From NCBI GenBank assembly GCA_964006375.1, contig OZ023266.1:68109391-68173390 (forward strand): DNA of 64,000 nucleotides, in the 5' to 3' direction. Positions 37,765-49,419 of this stretch are shown here, piece by piece (within the stretch, counting starts at the first letter, position 1; each line of letters begins with the position of its first letter). A program made the position numbers and the translations under genes. The notes beneath the pieces were generated by a model. It had not been told where the DNA came from. It was given only the letters and a program-made list of their open reading frames with translations, and ran no database searches. The DNA is from Tillus elongatus (taxonomy: Eukaryota; Arthropoda; Insecta; Coleoptera; Cleridae).

Positions 37765-38099
37765 ACTTTTTTTTACTTTAACGTCGGCCTCTTTCCATGA
37801 CTATGGCCAAGTATCGACACCAGGGAGCAGTTTCACCTCACTATCCTGGAAATTTTACTGAACCCCTGTCTTTCTGTAAGGAAGGTGGGGACCTTTAACG
37901 TGCCCAACGGCTTTACGCTCCTTCCGAATGGCTGAACGCGCAAGCATTCAACTTGCTTAAATATATTTCCAGAACCTCGGTTGATGTTGATGTTAATTTA
38001 TTACAGTATGTACTGAAAAAGTGAAAGGGAAGCCCTGGGAACCAAACCCAGTACCCTTCGGTGCAGAGGCACATGTTCTAACCCATGGCCACCGAGGCT
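37765..38099 (-). mobile_element. tRNA-derived SINE (family S1), nearly complete
   Basis: Reverse copy: 3' tail TTTTTTTTACTTTAACG at the low end, tRNA-like head (GCCTCGGTGGCCATGGGTT) at the high end, B box GGGTTTGGTTCCC decayed. A short AGTTTAC repeat on both flanks may be the target duplication. A deletion removes about 30 bp of body. Confidence 0.8.
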
Positions 38100-39180
<1,081 letters not shown>

Positions 39181-39184
39181 TATG

Positions 39185-39500
39185 TACGACAGGGTCGTCA
39201 TCTCGGTGTGGAACCAGGTAGTATGTTGTCACGACAGCTCCAATTAATACAAAATGTTATAAATAGAGACTATGTACAACCAACTAACAATTTTTTGAAT
39301 TGTCAGCGTTAGCCCATTTCTTTCCTAAAACAGGGACAATGTATGTAAGGCTATATGTATTCTCACCATAATTCTAAACTCAGAGCGGTTTTGCTCTAAT
39401 TAGAGCTCGTCAGTGCGCTATACTAATTACAGTGAGAACACACCTATAAAGTAATACGGCTATGATGGTAACCAGCCTCCTAGAACACTGTGAGATGTAG
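39185..39500 (-). repeat. 306-bp ribozyme-repeat family, diverged full unit
   Basis: Reverse-oriented complete unit, about 80% like the 47.6-kb units by eye. It carries the shared words GTAGTATGTTGTCACG, CAACTAACAATTTT and TACTAATTACAG. It contains a decayed hammerhead (39358-39440). No clear target duplication. It shows that the family is dispersed and of different ages. Confidence 0.75.
39358..39440 (-). ncRNA. decayed hammerhead ribozyme
   Basis: Minus strand: CTGACGA core, perfect stem II GCTCT-AATT-AGAGC, then AAAA where the ribozyme needs GAAA, followed by CCGCTC. The G12-to-A change is at a former CpG (CGAAAC to CAAAAC) and should inactivate it. Stem I arms are partly eroded. Confidence 0.7.
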
Positions 39501-39544
39501 ACACGGTCTAAAGTTTTGTGCATGATACTCTGGCATGCTAAAAA

Positions 39545-40860
39545 CATAATTAGCTGACGTTTTGAAAGAAATAAACAGAGCAGGAGAAACTTTAAATAAA
39601 TTTAAAAACATAGTAATGGTGTTGTTGCCAAAACTAGACAACACAGAGCATGTAAGTGTTTAAAGGCCAATTTCCATGTTTAACAGAGACTACAAAAAGT
39701 CCGTGATATGTATGAAGCAACAAGCTAGCAGGACATCTAAAGAAATAATAACTAACAAGCAACCGGGCTGCAAAAAAGATGGGACGATATTTGAAGTACT
39801 AATTAAGCTCAGGGAAGCAGTGACAGCAAGAACAATGGTTGGAATATTTCAAATGCTTCTTAGTTTGGATTGTGATCATGCCTTAGACAGAGTGAGTGTC
39901 ATCAGTGTCTGTGGGGAGGTACTGGAAAGCTTTGGCACCGATCAGTCGGTAATATAGATTATAAAGAATATCTATACCGCAGCTACTTAAATCATCCAGA
40001 TAAATGGAGATGTTTCAGACCTTATAAGAATAAATAATGGTGTTCGACAAGGGTACCCAATTCAGTTGTGTTTTTTGTAATAAGGTTCAAACCATTTTTA
40101 CAGAATCGAATTTCCCAACAACTAGAGTTACGTGCCTATGCAGATGATAACACTGAAAATGTAGTGAAATCATTAGGATCATAAAACTTAATGAATACCA
40201 ACAAATGTAAAGCATTAGATTTAGGTAGAGCAAATTAGAACCGGGATAACTAAAATGCAAGCTGGTTTAGCATATAACATTTAATTAGATTCTTGGAATA
40301 AACTTCTTCAGTAATATATACCAGATGATTAACAAATTGGTACAATTCTGTGAACAAAATGCAGCAAGGAAAAGCATCTAATAAGTCTGGAATGTCAGTT
40401 TGTATCAAAAAGTATATTTTCTCTAATACCTACGTGATGTCCAAAATTTGGATTTTGCCTATTTCTAAGTTGCCAGCAAAATGGGTGACTGGGATGTGTC
40501 GGAACTTCAACTGGGCTGGACAAATTAAGAGAGTATCTGAGAAAATACTAATACAACCAAAACAGAAGGGTGGGCTAGCACTGGTAGATCATTTAAGTAA
40601 ATGTAATGCATTACTAATACCAAAAAACGATAAATACGGTAAAAGATAAACCTAATATATTTGAACACATATTTAACTATACCCTGGAAACGCACCTCTT
40701 CCTGTCCGAGTTCCCCATCAAGCACTACACGTTTCGAGAAGCTTTTAGGAGATTGCGTATGTAGAGAGAAGATAAGTGATTGTCAGAACACTGCAAAAAA
40801 TAGTGTATTGGGATTTCATGGGACGAAAAAGAAAAGTAGACGCAAGAAATAATCAGCTCA
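39545..40860 (+). pseudogene. L1/Tx1-like LINE relic (reverse transcriptase and C-terminus)
   Basis: Reads MVLLPKLDN, RPISMFNRDYKK (RT block with RPI), LSLDCDHALDRVSVISV (box A), IIKNIYTAA, INGDVSDLIRINNGVRQGYP (box B), a broken YADD region (CLCR-like frame with YADD-type residues at about 40137), then YVMSKIWILPISKLPAK, FNWAGQIKRVSEKIL and QKGGLALVDHLSKC. The C-terminal SKIW..FxWxG..GGLxLxD pattern is characteristic of the L1/Tx1 group. Multiple stops and frameshifts make it a dead copy. Confidence 0.75.
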
Positions 40861-41255
40861 GGAAAAATGTCACAAGAAATACTTGTCACAGCAAGAAAAA
40901 GTTTTCTGTCCGGTAATACGCATAATTTGTTTACATCACAGATGTTTGTACATAAAATTTGACTCAGTAATCAACCAAATTTTAAAACATGCAAATTTTA
41001 CCCATATACTATAGGTCGTAGATTAACGTGTGGTAATTAAAGGTTAAGAATAACAAGCTACAGTTTGAAATTTATCAAATGAAAGATACTTGTAAATCAA
41101 ATAAACCTAAAGTCACTGCTAAGTATAGATTTGAAAATTAATGCATGTCAAAATAATACTGCTGTTATTGTCGTTGCCTCCTTAATTAAATTAAGTATAC
41201 ACTATTTGAATCTGGACAACTATGTAAATTAAGTTAGACGTGTACCGACTTTGGC
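40861..41255. other. no recognisable feature
   Basis: No gene or repeat recognised. Confidence 0.4.
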
Positions 41256-41760
41256 ATAAGTAACGCAACAAGACCTGACGATCATTTCGCTAACAAAGTT
41301 AGCGTCATCAGAGGATGAAAATTTCTAAACTACTCACAACTTAAGATCACCTTTTATACTGAGTCTTAGGTAGAGACCGATACCGAGCGGGAGACGAAAT
41401 CGCAGGCGAATTCTCTGTGTATTGTACATTAATTGCCGGATGAACTTTTTGCACTTCCGTTATAACTTCACCAGCCAAGTTTCGGAATATTTTCTTAATC
41501 AAAGACAAAATACAAACAAAGGGCTATAAATCAGTGGCAGCGCTCAGGTTAAGGAACTTTTCTTTTTGTTACCTTACTAAATACTCTCGTACGCATCTAG
41601 CTTCGCTGGTTGTCCACCAATTTTAATGAGTTTCAGGTTTTCTTTATCTATGTGGTGGTTATTATCCCAAATATGTTGTGCCACGCGTGACTTGTCTACA
41701 CTACCGTATCTCAGCTGTGCCATATGTCCCTGAATCTGGTTTCAATTGCCACACATTCAA
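41256..41760 (-). pseudogene. Penelope-like element, C-terminus plus terminal region
   Basis: Related to 13400-14165. Minus strand: AQLRYGSVDKSRVAQHIWDN and NHHIDKENLKLIK from the GIY-YIG endonuclease domain, then QPAKLDAYESI and a tail with PFVCILSLIKKIFRNLAGEV. After the frame decays, a hammerhead-like motif follows (41268-41326). A ribozyme just past the ORF fits the terminal repeats (pLTRs) known in Penelope-like elements. Confidence 0.75.
41268..41326 (-). ncRNA. hammerhead-like motif of the Penelope-like element
   Basis: Minus strand: CCT arm, CTGATGA, one extra C, stem II GCTAAC-TTT-GTTAGC (6 bp, perfect), GAAA, a self-complementary TGATCG as stem III, U-C cleavage position, then AGG pairing with the arm. 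All invariant core bases are present. The extra C and the short stem I make activity uncertain. Confidence 0.6.
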
Positions 41761-41789
41761 TAGTTTCCGATATATTTCATTTTTTTAAC

Positions 41790-43735
41790 ATTGGAAAAAA
41801 ATCGTAACTGTTTTGAAGGTAATAACTCGTCGTGAAGATGATTTTAAAGAAAAATATTCAGACTATACATAAGATAAATATCAAGTTTGTATAGCATGTA
41901 TGCAAAAGTGAGTTTAAATCGAGGAAGGCATCGGATTCGAAATTTATAGGATTATATAACAGACTATTTTCGACTATTTAGTAGCAGTATCGACATTTTT
42001 GAACCGTTCTATTTTTGGAGAGTGACAACCCTTTCTTTTCTTAAATAGCATCATGGGTCATATGACACATTTTTGTAAAGCGTATATAGCGTACTTTTTG
42101 ATGGTATTCGTTATTTTTAAGTTACCTTGGACAAGAACGACAATCTGCTTTTCATGAAAATAAATGAAGTAAAATAAAGACTATTTATTCAATCCAAAAT
42201 TGGAAAAATGAGCCAATGGCAAAAATGCACAGCCACAATTCAAGAAAAAATAACAACAACAACAAAGACTATTAATTAACTAAACTAAGTAATTTTAGCT
42301 CTGTCCAAAAAAGCCTAAAATACATGGCCCTCTCAGGTATGGAATCTATTTAAGCGATACTTCAGGCTAATAATTTCACACAGAAAATTAGTTTTCTCAA
42401 AATTATTAGCCTGATCTTCCACATTGGCAAGCGTTCTGGTTACTTTTTCTGATATGGCTCACCTGAGTAAACACGAACAAATCGAAGTTTTAATGATGAT
42501 TGGTTATGGTATTTGCAAAAGGACCTATGATGACGCTTGTCATTTATTCAGCAAGGTTTACCCTGCCCACCCACCACTTAGCAGGTATAAGATAAGCAGA
42601 CTTTACCAAAAATCCACTGAAACTGCTACTTCAGGCAAAAAGACGCTGGATGTATTGCTTGTTGTACAAGAAACCCCCAAACTTGTGCATTGGAACTTGC
42701 TAGAACGAACGAGATCTCCAGACGTTCTGTACAGCGGCTTTTGCATTGGAAAATGTTTTCCCCATTAAGTTCATAATCTGCAAGAACATTTTGCAAAGGA
42801 TTTTGATATGATCGAATTTTGTAAATGAATAATTTAGATTATTCTACAAAATGGAAAGTTTTTAACTACGTTGTTTTCTCCGATGACGCTGCCTTTTGCC
42901 TGAATGCTAGTGTAAACAGATACAATTGTCGATATTGGTCTGACAGTAACCCCCATTAGATGGAAGAAATTCATACCCAATAACCTTAAAACCTGAATTT
43001 ATGGGCCGGACTTGTTAGTCGTCATCTCACTGGACCCCTATTTTTTGACGGGACTTTAATAGGTCCACGCTATCTAAAATTATTACGAGAAGATATTGTA
43101 CCCCGTATCAGAGAATTTTTGAAAATGTTTTCGCCAACGTTTACTTCCAACAAGATGGCGGCCACCGTATTTCAGTCGAGAGGTAAGAAAATACCTTAAT
43201 GTGACATTTCCTAACCGATTGATGAGCAGAAGAAGACCGATTGAGTCACCAGCTAGGTCTTCAGATTTGTCTCCAGTCTTTTTTTTTCCTGGGGTCATTT
43301 AAAAAGCGTGATCTACAACGATCGGCCTGCGAATTTTTAACACTTGCGAGACCAAATTGTGAAGACCTTTCAACAAGTGCCTAACCGGATCACTGCAAAA
43401 CTCGATCCATCAGTTTGATGTACCACTGTCCCAAATAAATTTAATGAAAAGCTGATTGTTTTCGTTCTTGCCAAAGGTAATTAAAAAACAATTAATACCA
43501 TCAAAAACTACGCTGAAGACACTTTCCAAAAATGTGTGGCATTACGCATGCTGCTATTAAAAAAATTAAAGGGTTGTCACCCTCCAAAAAGGAGGTGCTT
43601 CAAATAATGTCGATAATGCCACAAAAATAGTCGCAAATAATTTGTTATGCAACCTTACATATTTTGACTCCGATGCTTTTCTCGTTGTACAAGTTATGGC
43701 CTTCTTGCGTTATCCTATATATTGAGTTACCTACT
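41790..43735 (+). mobile_element. DD41D-like transposon, decayed, with long terminal inverted repeats
   Basis: Sequences at about 41930-42170 and 43440-43680 are inverted repeats (shared GAGTGACAACCC/GGGTTGTCACYCTCC, TTTTTGATGGTATT, and a GCATCGG word). They extend outward to about 41790 and 43735 with decreasing similarity. They frame a broken transposase, as in the elements at 19.2 and 53.9 kb. Confidence 0.7.
42454..43425 (+). pseudogene. DD41D-type transposase pseudogene
   Basis: Starts MAHLSKHEQIEVLMMIGYG (DUF4817-type N-terminus), then LFSKVYPAHPPLSRYKISRL, VFSDDAAFCLNASVNRYNCR (first Asp), LTGPLFFDGTLIGPRYLKLL, REDIVPRIREFLK, and a decayed catalytic end in which the QQDGA block reads SNKMAA in frame. 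Numerous stops. The similarity to the 54.4-kb transposase is clear, but this is a separate, older subfamily. Confidence 0.8.
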
Positions 43736-44372
43736 GAAATAAGGGATAAAACAATATCAACAGATACTAAGATAATAAGAAAAATGCTTAAATCTTGAAA
43801 TTTATTAAAAGAGGAACGATCTTCATTTATATCTTTAAAATGTAGGATTATAATTCTTGATTTGGTTTTGAGATGTCTGTATGGTTGTTATTCATAAAAT
43901 TAAATTAAATGTGGATTCTATTTTCTTCCGGGGCTGGGGGGTGCAAGTTTTGTAATCATGAGCGTAATAAATTTAATCGCTACTTAATTAAATACGGAGA
44001 CTATCACATAAAAAACTTAAACGACTATTATATCCCATGCAAATTTAATTCAGTATATATAGATATAACCTTTTCAGAAGAGCTCCGATGAGAAAAGACT
44101 ATTTGCATGTTATAATAATTGCACAATAATAAGGTCTAGAATAACCTGAGCAATGTTTCCAGAAAATATACAGTTCTTTATGGTTCACAAGACGTCTGCC
44201 AGAAGTTATAGTCAGTTTAAATAATCTTTATTACTGGGACCTTTACAGGAAGCACGAATAGTAGATATATTATCTCATAAAGCAAATTTAAGTTTCTAAG
44301 ATTGTTTAAAAACAAATACGAGGGAGGATCATTATGCTATACAGTGCGCGCGTAAAGTATATGTGTATATTG
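43736..44372. other. no recognisable feature
   Basis: A 60-codon plus-strand frame (43909-44091) has Cys and Tyr residues but no recognised pattern. Confidence 0.35.
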
Positions 44373-44540
44373 TTTCTTTAACATCCGTCGATTTCCGCCA
44401 CTATGGCAACTCACCGACGGCAGGGAGCAGTTTCACCTCTATCCAGAAAATTTTACCGAATACCCTTTCTGTAAGAAAGGTAGGGATCTTTAGCGTATCC
44501 AACATCGCATGGTATGCAAGACCGACGGCTTAACGTCCCC
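44373..44540 (-). mobile_element. tRNA-derived SINE (family S1), 3' half only
   Basis: Reverse copy of the body from TTTCTTTAACATCCG to GACCGACGGCTTAACG. The tRNA-like head is missing, the usual 5' truncation. Confidence 0.75.
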
Positions 44541-44799
44541 TAAAGTATGGAACACATTAAGTAATGGCAACATTTTTTTTAAAGATTTTTGAACCCGTCG
44601 ATTTTAATTGAGAAAAATACGAATTTTGCATGAAAGTTGATTTACACCATCATTAGTTTGACAGTAATGACGCCATCAACTTTTTTTAAATGGGGATCCC
44701 TATTGTTTTTCTCAACTTTAACATATCTTTTCATTGTGACTGTTGCTATCTTAATGTCTGTAGGTGTGAATTTAGATCAGATTGTATTTTTTATTTATT
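44541..44799. other. no recognisable feature
   Basis: No feature recognised. Confidence 0.4.
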
Positions 44800-46350
44800 T
44801 CAACAACACACCACGAGGACTTACAGCGTAAATACTATCGTACTGTGGGTGTCGAAAAGAAGGAAAGAGGCAACTTGTTAATTCTGGACTTGGAGGTTTG
44901 AAGGTTCGGAGGAGAAGGAAAAACATGTGCCGGCAAGGAATTCCACAACTTGGAAGTCCTCGGGTCGGGACAAAGGACCGGGCATAACAAGTTGTCTGGT
45001 GACCTGGACAGTAAAAGGGTGCATTCGCTCTGTTCCCCTGGTAGATCTGTTCGGGGCAGCAGGTAGAGGAACTATGGAAGAAAGCTCCTCTGAGCAGTCC
45101 CAGAGAAAGAAAGGTCACCAACGGCATGTCGGTGGGCAAGGGATGGCAGCCTTTGGGTGAGGGTAGGGTCACCGATGAGACGTATAGCTCTCTTCTGAAT
45201 GGAGTCCAGGATAGCGAGTGTAGAAGCGGCAGCAGCACCCCAGATGTGGGAGCAGTATTCGAGGTTTGGTCTTATGTGTGAAGTATATAAGGTATAGAGG
45301 TCAGCTGGTGAAAAGTATTTGCGAGCCCGGAAGAGGAAACCTAATTTCTTAACAGCCGCTTCTGCAATTGATGTGACATGTTGGTGCCAATTGAGATTTA
45401 GATCCACAGAAATGCCAACAAGTGAAAAGGACTCTTTGAATAACTTGGTTGTTTATTGTGATGCGTCTAGGGCTGGTGTATCTCTTATGAGAAAGAAAAC
45501 AAGACTGTGATTTGATGGGGTTGAATTGTACAAGATTTTTTACTTCCCCAGTCTAATATTTTTTGGAGATCCACGGAGATAGAACCCTCCATGAGTATGC
45601 GATCCTCATCTAATTGGGTTAAAGAGACAGGCTTAGAATATTGTATATTTGAGTGGAGGGTGCTGTCGTCCGCGTAACTGTGAACTGGGTTGGATGTGCT
45701 AGAGAGGAGGCCATTGATGTGGAGAAGAAACAAAGTAGGGGCTAAAGCTGAGCCTTGACGAACTCCTGCACTAATTGGATACAGTTTAGAGGAATGGCCG
45801 TCCACGACAACAGAAATGCTCCGGTTCGAGAGGAAATTTGCTGTCCACGTACAAAATTTTGGTAGTAGGCCATAGGCCGGTAGCTTATTAAGCAGCGCTG
45901 CGTGCCAGACCTGGTCGAATGCTTTGGATATGTCTAGAGCGACAATCTGGGATTCACCGTGTAGTTCTATAGACTTGTTCCAAGAATGGGTGACAAAGGA
46001 AACGAGGTCGGCAGCTGATCTGCGCTGACGGAATCCATACTGCCTGTCGTGGATTAGACTGTGTTTTTCAAGAAATTTTAGTAATTCGGTGTTTATATAC
46101 TTTTCCATCACTTTAGAGACGACTGAAAGGAGAGAAATAGGCCTGTAGTTGCTATGAAGCGCTTTGGATCCTTTCTGGGGGACGAGTTGTACTCGAGCAG
46201 TTTTCCAGTTACTAGGGAATATGCCTCTATTGTAAGATGTCTGAAACAGACGAGTCAGGACAGGAGCAAGTTCTGGTGTGCATTTTTTGAGAACAATTGC
46301 TGGGATCTCGTCAAGGCCAGAGGCTTTCCTGGTATTAAGAGAAGAGAGAT
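44800..46350 (-). pseudogene. CR1/Jockey-type LINE, 5'-truncated, little-decayed RT
   Basis: The minus strand is open from 46350 to 45485: KASGLDEIPAIVLKK, NYRPISLLSVVSKVMEKYIN, QYGFRQRRSAADLV, ALDISKAFDQVWHAALLNKL (box A Asp), GVRQGSALAPTLFLLHIN (box B) and HSYADDSTLHS (catalytic YADD). A frameshift near 45510 follows. The thumb then continues at 45407-45072: KKLGFLFRARKYFSPADLYT, IRPNLEYCSHIWGA and RAIRLIGDPTLT. After another shift, a tail with YARSFVPTRGLPS runs to about 44800. No endonuclease. The intact RT boxes make this the youngest LINE copy in the window. Clade assignment (CR1 group versus Jockey) is tentative. Confidence 0.85.
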
Positions 46351-46384
46351 TATAACCTTTACCTTATTTTATTGGCTCATTTTC

Positions 46385-46745
46385 ATGTAAAAATATGCTT
46401 TTACTAGCAAATTTTCGGGAAAAAAATATGTTCAAATTTTCTTGGAAAAACATTGTTTCGAATTTTTGTGTGAAAGAATATTTAGCGAAATTTTGGTCAA
46501 ATATTTTTTCAAGAAAATTTCTGAAAAATAACGTTAAATCAATGTTGTTAAGCAAAATATATCCAGCCAATATTAGTATAAATGATATTTTTAGGAATAT
46601 TTCGCAAAAACTTCATTTTAAGCGGGTTTGTGTAAACCATTTTTGTAGCGCATTTTTTGTTGATTTGATTTTTCTAATTTGCGCGGAACACCCTTTTTCA
46701 GCGAATTTGCATAAAAAAATCTCTTATGACGATATCAAAACTTAA
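46385..46745 (+). repeat. quasi-periodic array of TA-core 5' arm words
   Basis: Degenerate, roughly 30-50-bp spaced repeats of the form (A)GCGAATTTT.(G/T)..AAAAA. They lead into the recognisable TA-core start at about 46705 (GAATTTGCATAAAAAAATC). A similar stretch precedes the copy at 53.6 kb and a weaker one lies at 5270-5420. Confidence 0.45.
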
Positions 46746-46943
46746 AAGTTTTTGAAACATTTCTTCAGCTTAACGTGAACTAAGGCCACTAGAACACATA
46801 TCCCAAGTCAGGGTAATGCTACAGTTTAGCTCTTCCTACCAGCCGCATACTCGCGCACACGAATTTATGTGTTCGAGTTTACGCGGTGTTGTCACTTCCT
46901 TCTCTATACTTCTCTGAACCTAATTAACAAATAAAATTGAAAT

Positions 46944-47022
<79 letters not shown>

Positions 47023-47085
47023 GTATATATACTAATAGGCATTTCTACGAAAATTCGCTATCACAACGGACTTACTGCGTCCAGA
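46746..47085 (+). repeat. TA-core element, internally deleted
   Basis: The 5' arm (AGAACACATATCCCAAGTCAG), a unique 140-bp segment, (TA)n (46944-47021) and the 3' tip ending CTTACTGCGTCCAGA. Confidence 0.65.
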
Positions 47086-47633
47086 CTGTTTAATTGATTT
47101 AAAAATTTCAGCACTCATCAATTAATGTAGGTAATTACATAAAGATTAAGTGTGCAATAGAAGTCAGATGATACAACATATTATCTAAAAGGAAAATAGA
47201 TTTAGCCAGTTAGATCACCACAATGTAACATAATTGAAACCGTCTTATCTTACAGATAAGTGGCAATGGAAAACAAGGTAATAAATTATGTCATCATTGT
47301 TATTTATAATGAATAGCACAGATTGTATTTGCATTCTTTTATTAATGTCTCACATTTTTTATTACCAAGTTATAAATGCAACTCTAAGCAAGTGTAATTA
47401 AATGCGGCATGCAAACATCACTACATATAGACTTTAAATTATAACTTTAAATTATGTTGTAATAAAATACCGTATTCCTTCTGAAAACTAACACAAATCA
47501 GGTGTGTCTAGACGACTTGAAAGTGTAATCATTATAGGCAATTTACTCTTCTACAAAATTGGACAGGAGATTTAGTTGCTCGAAGTTGATACAAATATTT
47601 TGATAAATAAAATATATTAAGAAAACTTTCAAA
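47086..47633. other. no recognisable feature
   Basis: AT-rich target region preceding the ribozyme array. Confidence 0.4.
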
Positions 47634-47657
47634 AACAACGATTTTGTAAGACTAGAT

Positions 47658-47742
47658 GCATTCTCGCAACAATTAGAACCGTAGACCGGTTTCGCTCTCA
47701 TTAGAGCTCTTCAGTACGGCATACTAATTGTAGCAAAAATGC
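47658..47742 (-). ncRNA. hammerhead ribozyme 1 (type I, long stem I)
   Basis: Minus strand: arm GCATTTTTGC-TA-CAATTAG-TATG-CCGTA, core CTGAAGA, stem II GCTCT-AATG-AGAGC, GAAA, CCGGU, C. Cleavage is predicted after C (between 47684 and 47683), then TACGG-TT-CTAATTG-TT-GCGAGAATGC pairs with the arm (5 + 7 + 10 bp with small internal loops). All invariant positions (CUGANGA, G10.1-C11.1, GAAA, U16.1, H17) match. Stem III is the minimal palindrome ACCGGU with no loop, so cleavage would favour multimers or dimers. Confidence 0.85.
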
Positions 47743-47962
47743 ACCAAAAATAACACGGCTATCGTATAGCCAGTCTTAAAACACTAAGTGAGTGGTGAAC
47801 GTGTCGCCACCTAGTTCGGAACCAAGTACTATGTTGTCACGCCCGCTCCAAATAACACAGAGTGTTAAAAATAGAGACGGTATACAACTAACTAACAATT
47901 TAAAAATTGTTAGCCCTTGCCATTTCTACCCCAATATAGGGACAAAGTATGTAAGACTAGAT

Positions 47963-48047
47963 GCATTCTCGCAACAATTAGAACCGTAGACCGGTTTCGC
48001 TCTCATTAGAGCTCTTCAGTACGGCATACTAATTGTAGCAAAAATGC
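47963..48047 (-). ncRNA. hammerhead ribozyme 2
   Basis: Second reverse-oriented copy, same sequence as ribozyme 1. The predicted cut lies between 47989 and 47988, 305 bp from the first, defining the monomer length of an excised RNA. Confidence 0.85.
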
Positions 48048-48380
48048 ACCAAAAATAACACGGCTATCGTATAGCCAGTCTTAGAACACTAAGTGAGTGG
48101 TGAACGTGTCGCCACCTAGTTCGGAACCAAGTCTACGGTTCTAATTGTTGCGAGAATGCATCTAGTCTTACATACTTTGTCCCTATATTGGGGTAGAAAT
48201 GGGCCAGGGCTAACAATTTTTAAATTGTTAGTTAGTTGTATACCGTCTCTATTTTTAACACTCTGTGTTATTTGGAGCGGGCGTGACAACATAGTACTTG
48301 GTTCCGAACTAGGTGGCGACACGTTCACCACTCACTTAGTGTTTTAAGACTGGCTATACGATAGCCGTGTTATTTTTGGT

Positions 48381-48465
48381 GCATTTTTGCTACAATTAGT
48401 ATGCCGTACTGAAGAGCTCTAATGAGAGCGAAACCGGTCTACGGTTCTAATTGTTGCGAGAATGC
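48381..48465 (+). ncRNA. hammerhead ribozyme 3
   Basis: Forward copy: arm 48381-48408, CTGAAGA 48409-48415, stem II 48416-48429, GAAA 48430-48433, CCGGU and C to 48439, then the 3' arm TACGG.. 48440-48465. The cut is predicted after 48439. The forward segment begins about 306 bp earlier at an equivalent TACGG (48134). Confidence 0.85.
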
Positions 48466-48659
48466 ATCTAGTCTTACATACTTTGTCCCTATATTGGGGT
48501 AGAAATGGGCCAGGGCTAACAATTTTTAAATTGTTAGTTAGTTGTATACCGTCTCTATTTTTAACACTCTGTGTTATTTGGAGCGGGCGTGACAACATAG
48601 TACTTGGTTCTGAACTAGGTGGCGACACGTTCACCACTCACTTAGTGAACAACGATTTT

Positions 48660-49154
48660 ATAAATATACAAAAAAGAATATAACAATTTTTTATTGATCA
48701 TAATTTTTTTAAATTTTTTATAGATTATTAAAACTAAAAGCATTGAGTGCTGAAAGATGCTGTACAAGTCGTTTCAATAGTTCTTGGATAATATAAATAT
48801 TGTTATTATATGTTACATGTATACATTTATTACATGTTGAGTGTTAATTATTTCTGGTATTTTGTAGGTATTATTTTGTATGTATTATAATGTATTGACG
48901 GTATGATATAAATCAAGGATGAAAATACCAATATTTAATTGTTAGTGTATCATTTTTTAAACAATTCACAACGTGTCTATGAGACAATGTTCAATGACTA
49001 ATTATCAGGAGTTTTTCGATGATCTATAAAACTACCATAACCGAAATACATATGTGTATTTTTTAAAATTTACCATTCTAACACTCAACACTTTCAGTTT
49101 TCAAAATCTATATAAAATTTAAAAAATATATTATTTTCTTTTTAGTATATTTGT

Positions 49155-49234
<80 letters not shown>

Positions 49235-49419
49235 GTATCTTCTATGTATGAGGCAGCTCAAAAAAAAAACTTTATGTGTTACATATAGATACAACTTATT
49301 ATGGATGAGTTCTGTAATTGCTCATGCGATTCATTTGATGTAGGATTTTGTATTGTATGCGAACAAAACTGTGGTTTGGATTTTTACTTGTTAACAAAAG
49401 TTATTTATATGCAAACGAA
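48660..49419. other. no gene; one (TA)n tract
   Basis: AT-rich; (TA)n at 49157-49232 without TA-core flanks. Confidence 0.5.

Larger units (their letters stand above)
47634..48659. mobile_element. hammerhead-ribozyme repeat array, 1,002-bp inverted insertion with target duplication
   Basis: Insertion 47646-48647 lies between perfect 12-bp duplications AACAACGATTTT (47634-47645 and 48648-48659). It has four unit segments of one 305/306-bp repeat: two in reverse orientation (47646-47950, then 47951-48131, truncated) and two in forward orientation (about 48132-48439, then 48440-48647, truncated). Units are almost identical, so the insertion is recent. Three segments carry a complete hammerhead. 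The unit encodes nothing convincing. Unit size, ribozyme, multimeric form and dispersed copies fit animal retrozymes or non-autonomous Penelope-like elements, which would need another element's reverse transcriptase. Confidence 0.85.

Noticed and set aside
44927..45510. Plus-strand frames over 44.9-45.5 kb
   Set aside because: Antisense to the CR1/Jockey-type RT C-terminal region.
47792..48683. Recurrent 60-75-residue frames starting MVNVSPPSSEPST or MHLVLHTLSLYW in the ribozyme array
   Set aside because: They are the same non-coding 306-bp unit read on two strands. They break at unit junctions, and the diverged copies at 18.4 and 39.2 kb do not keep the frame.
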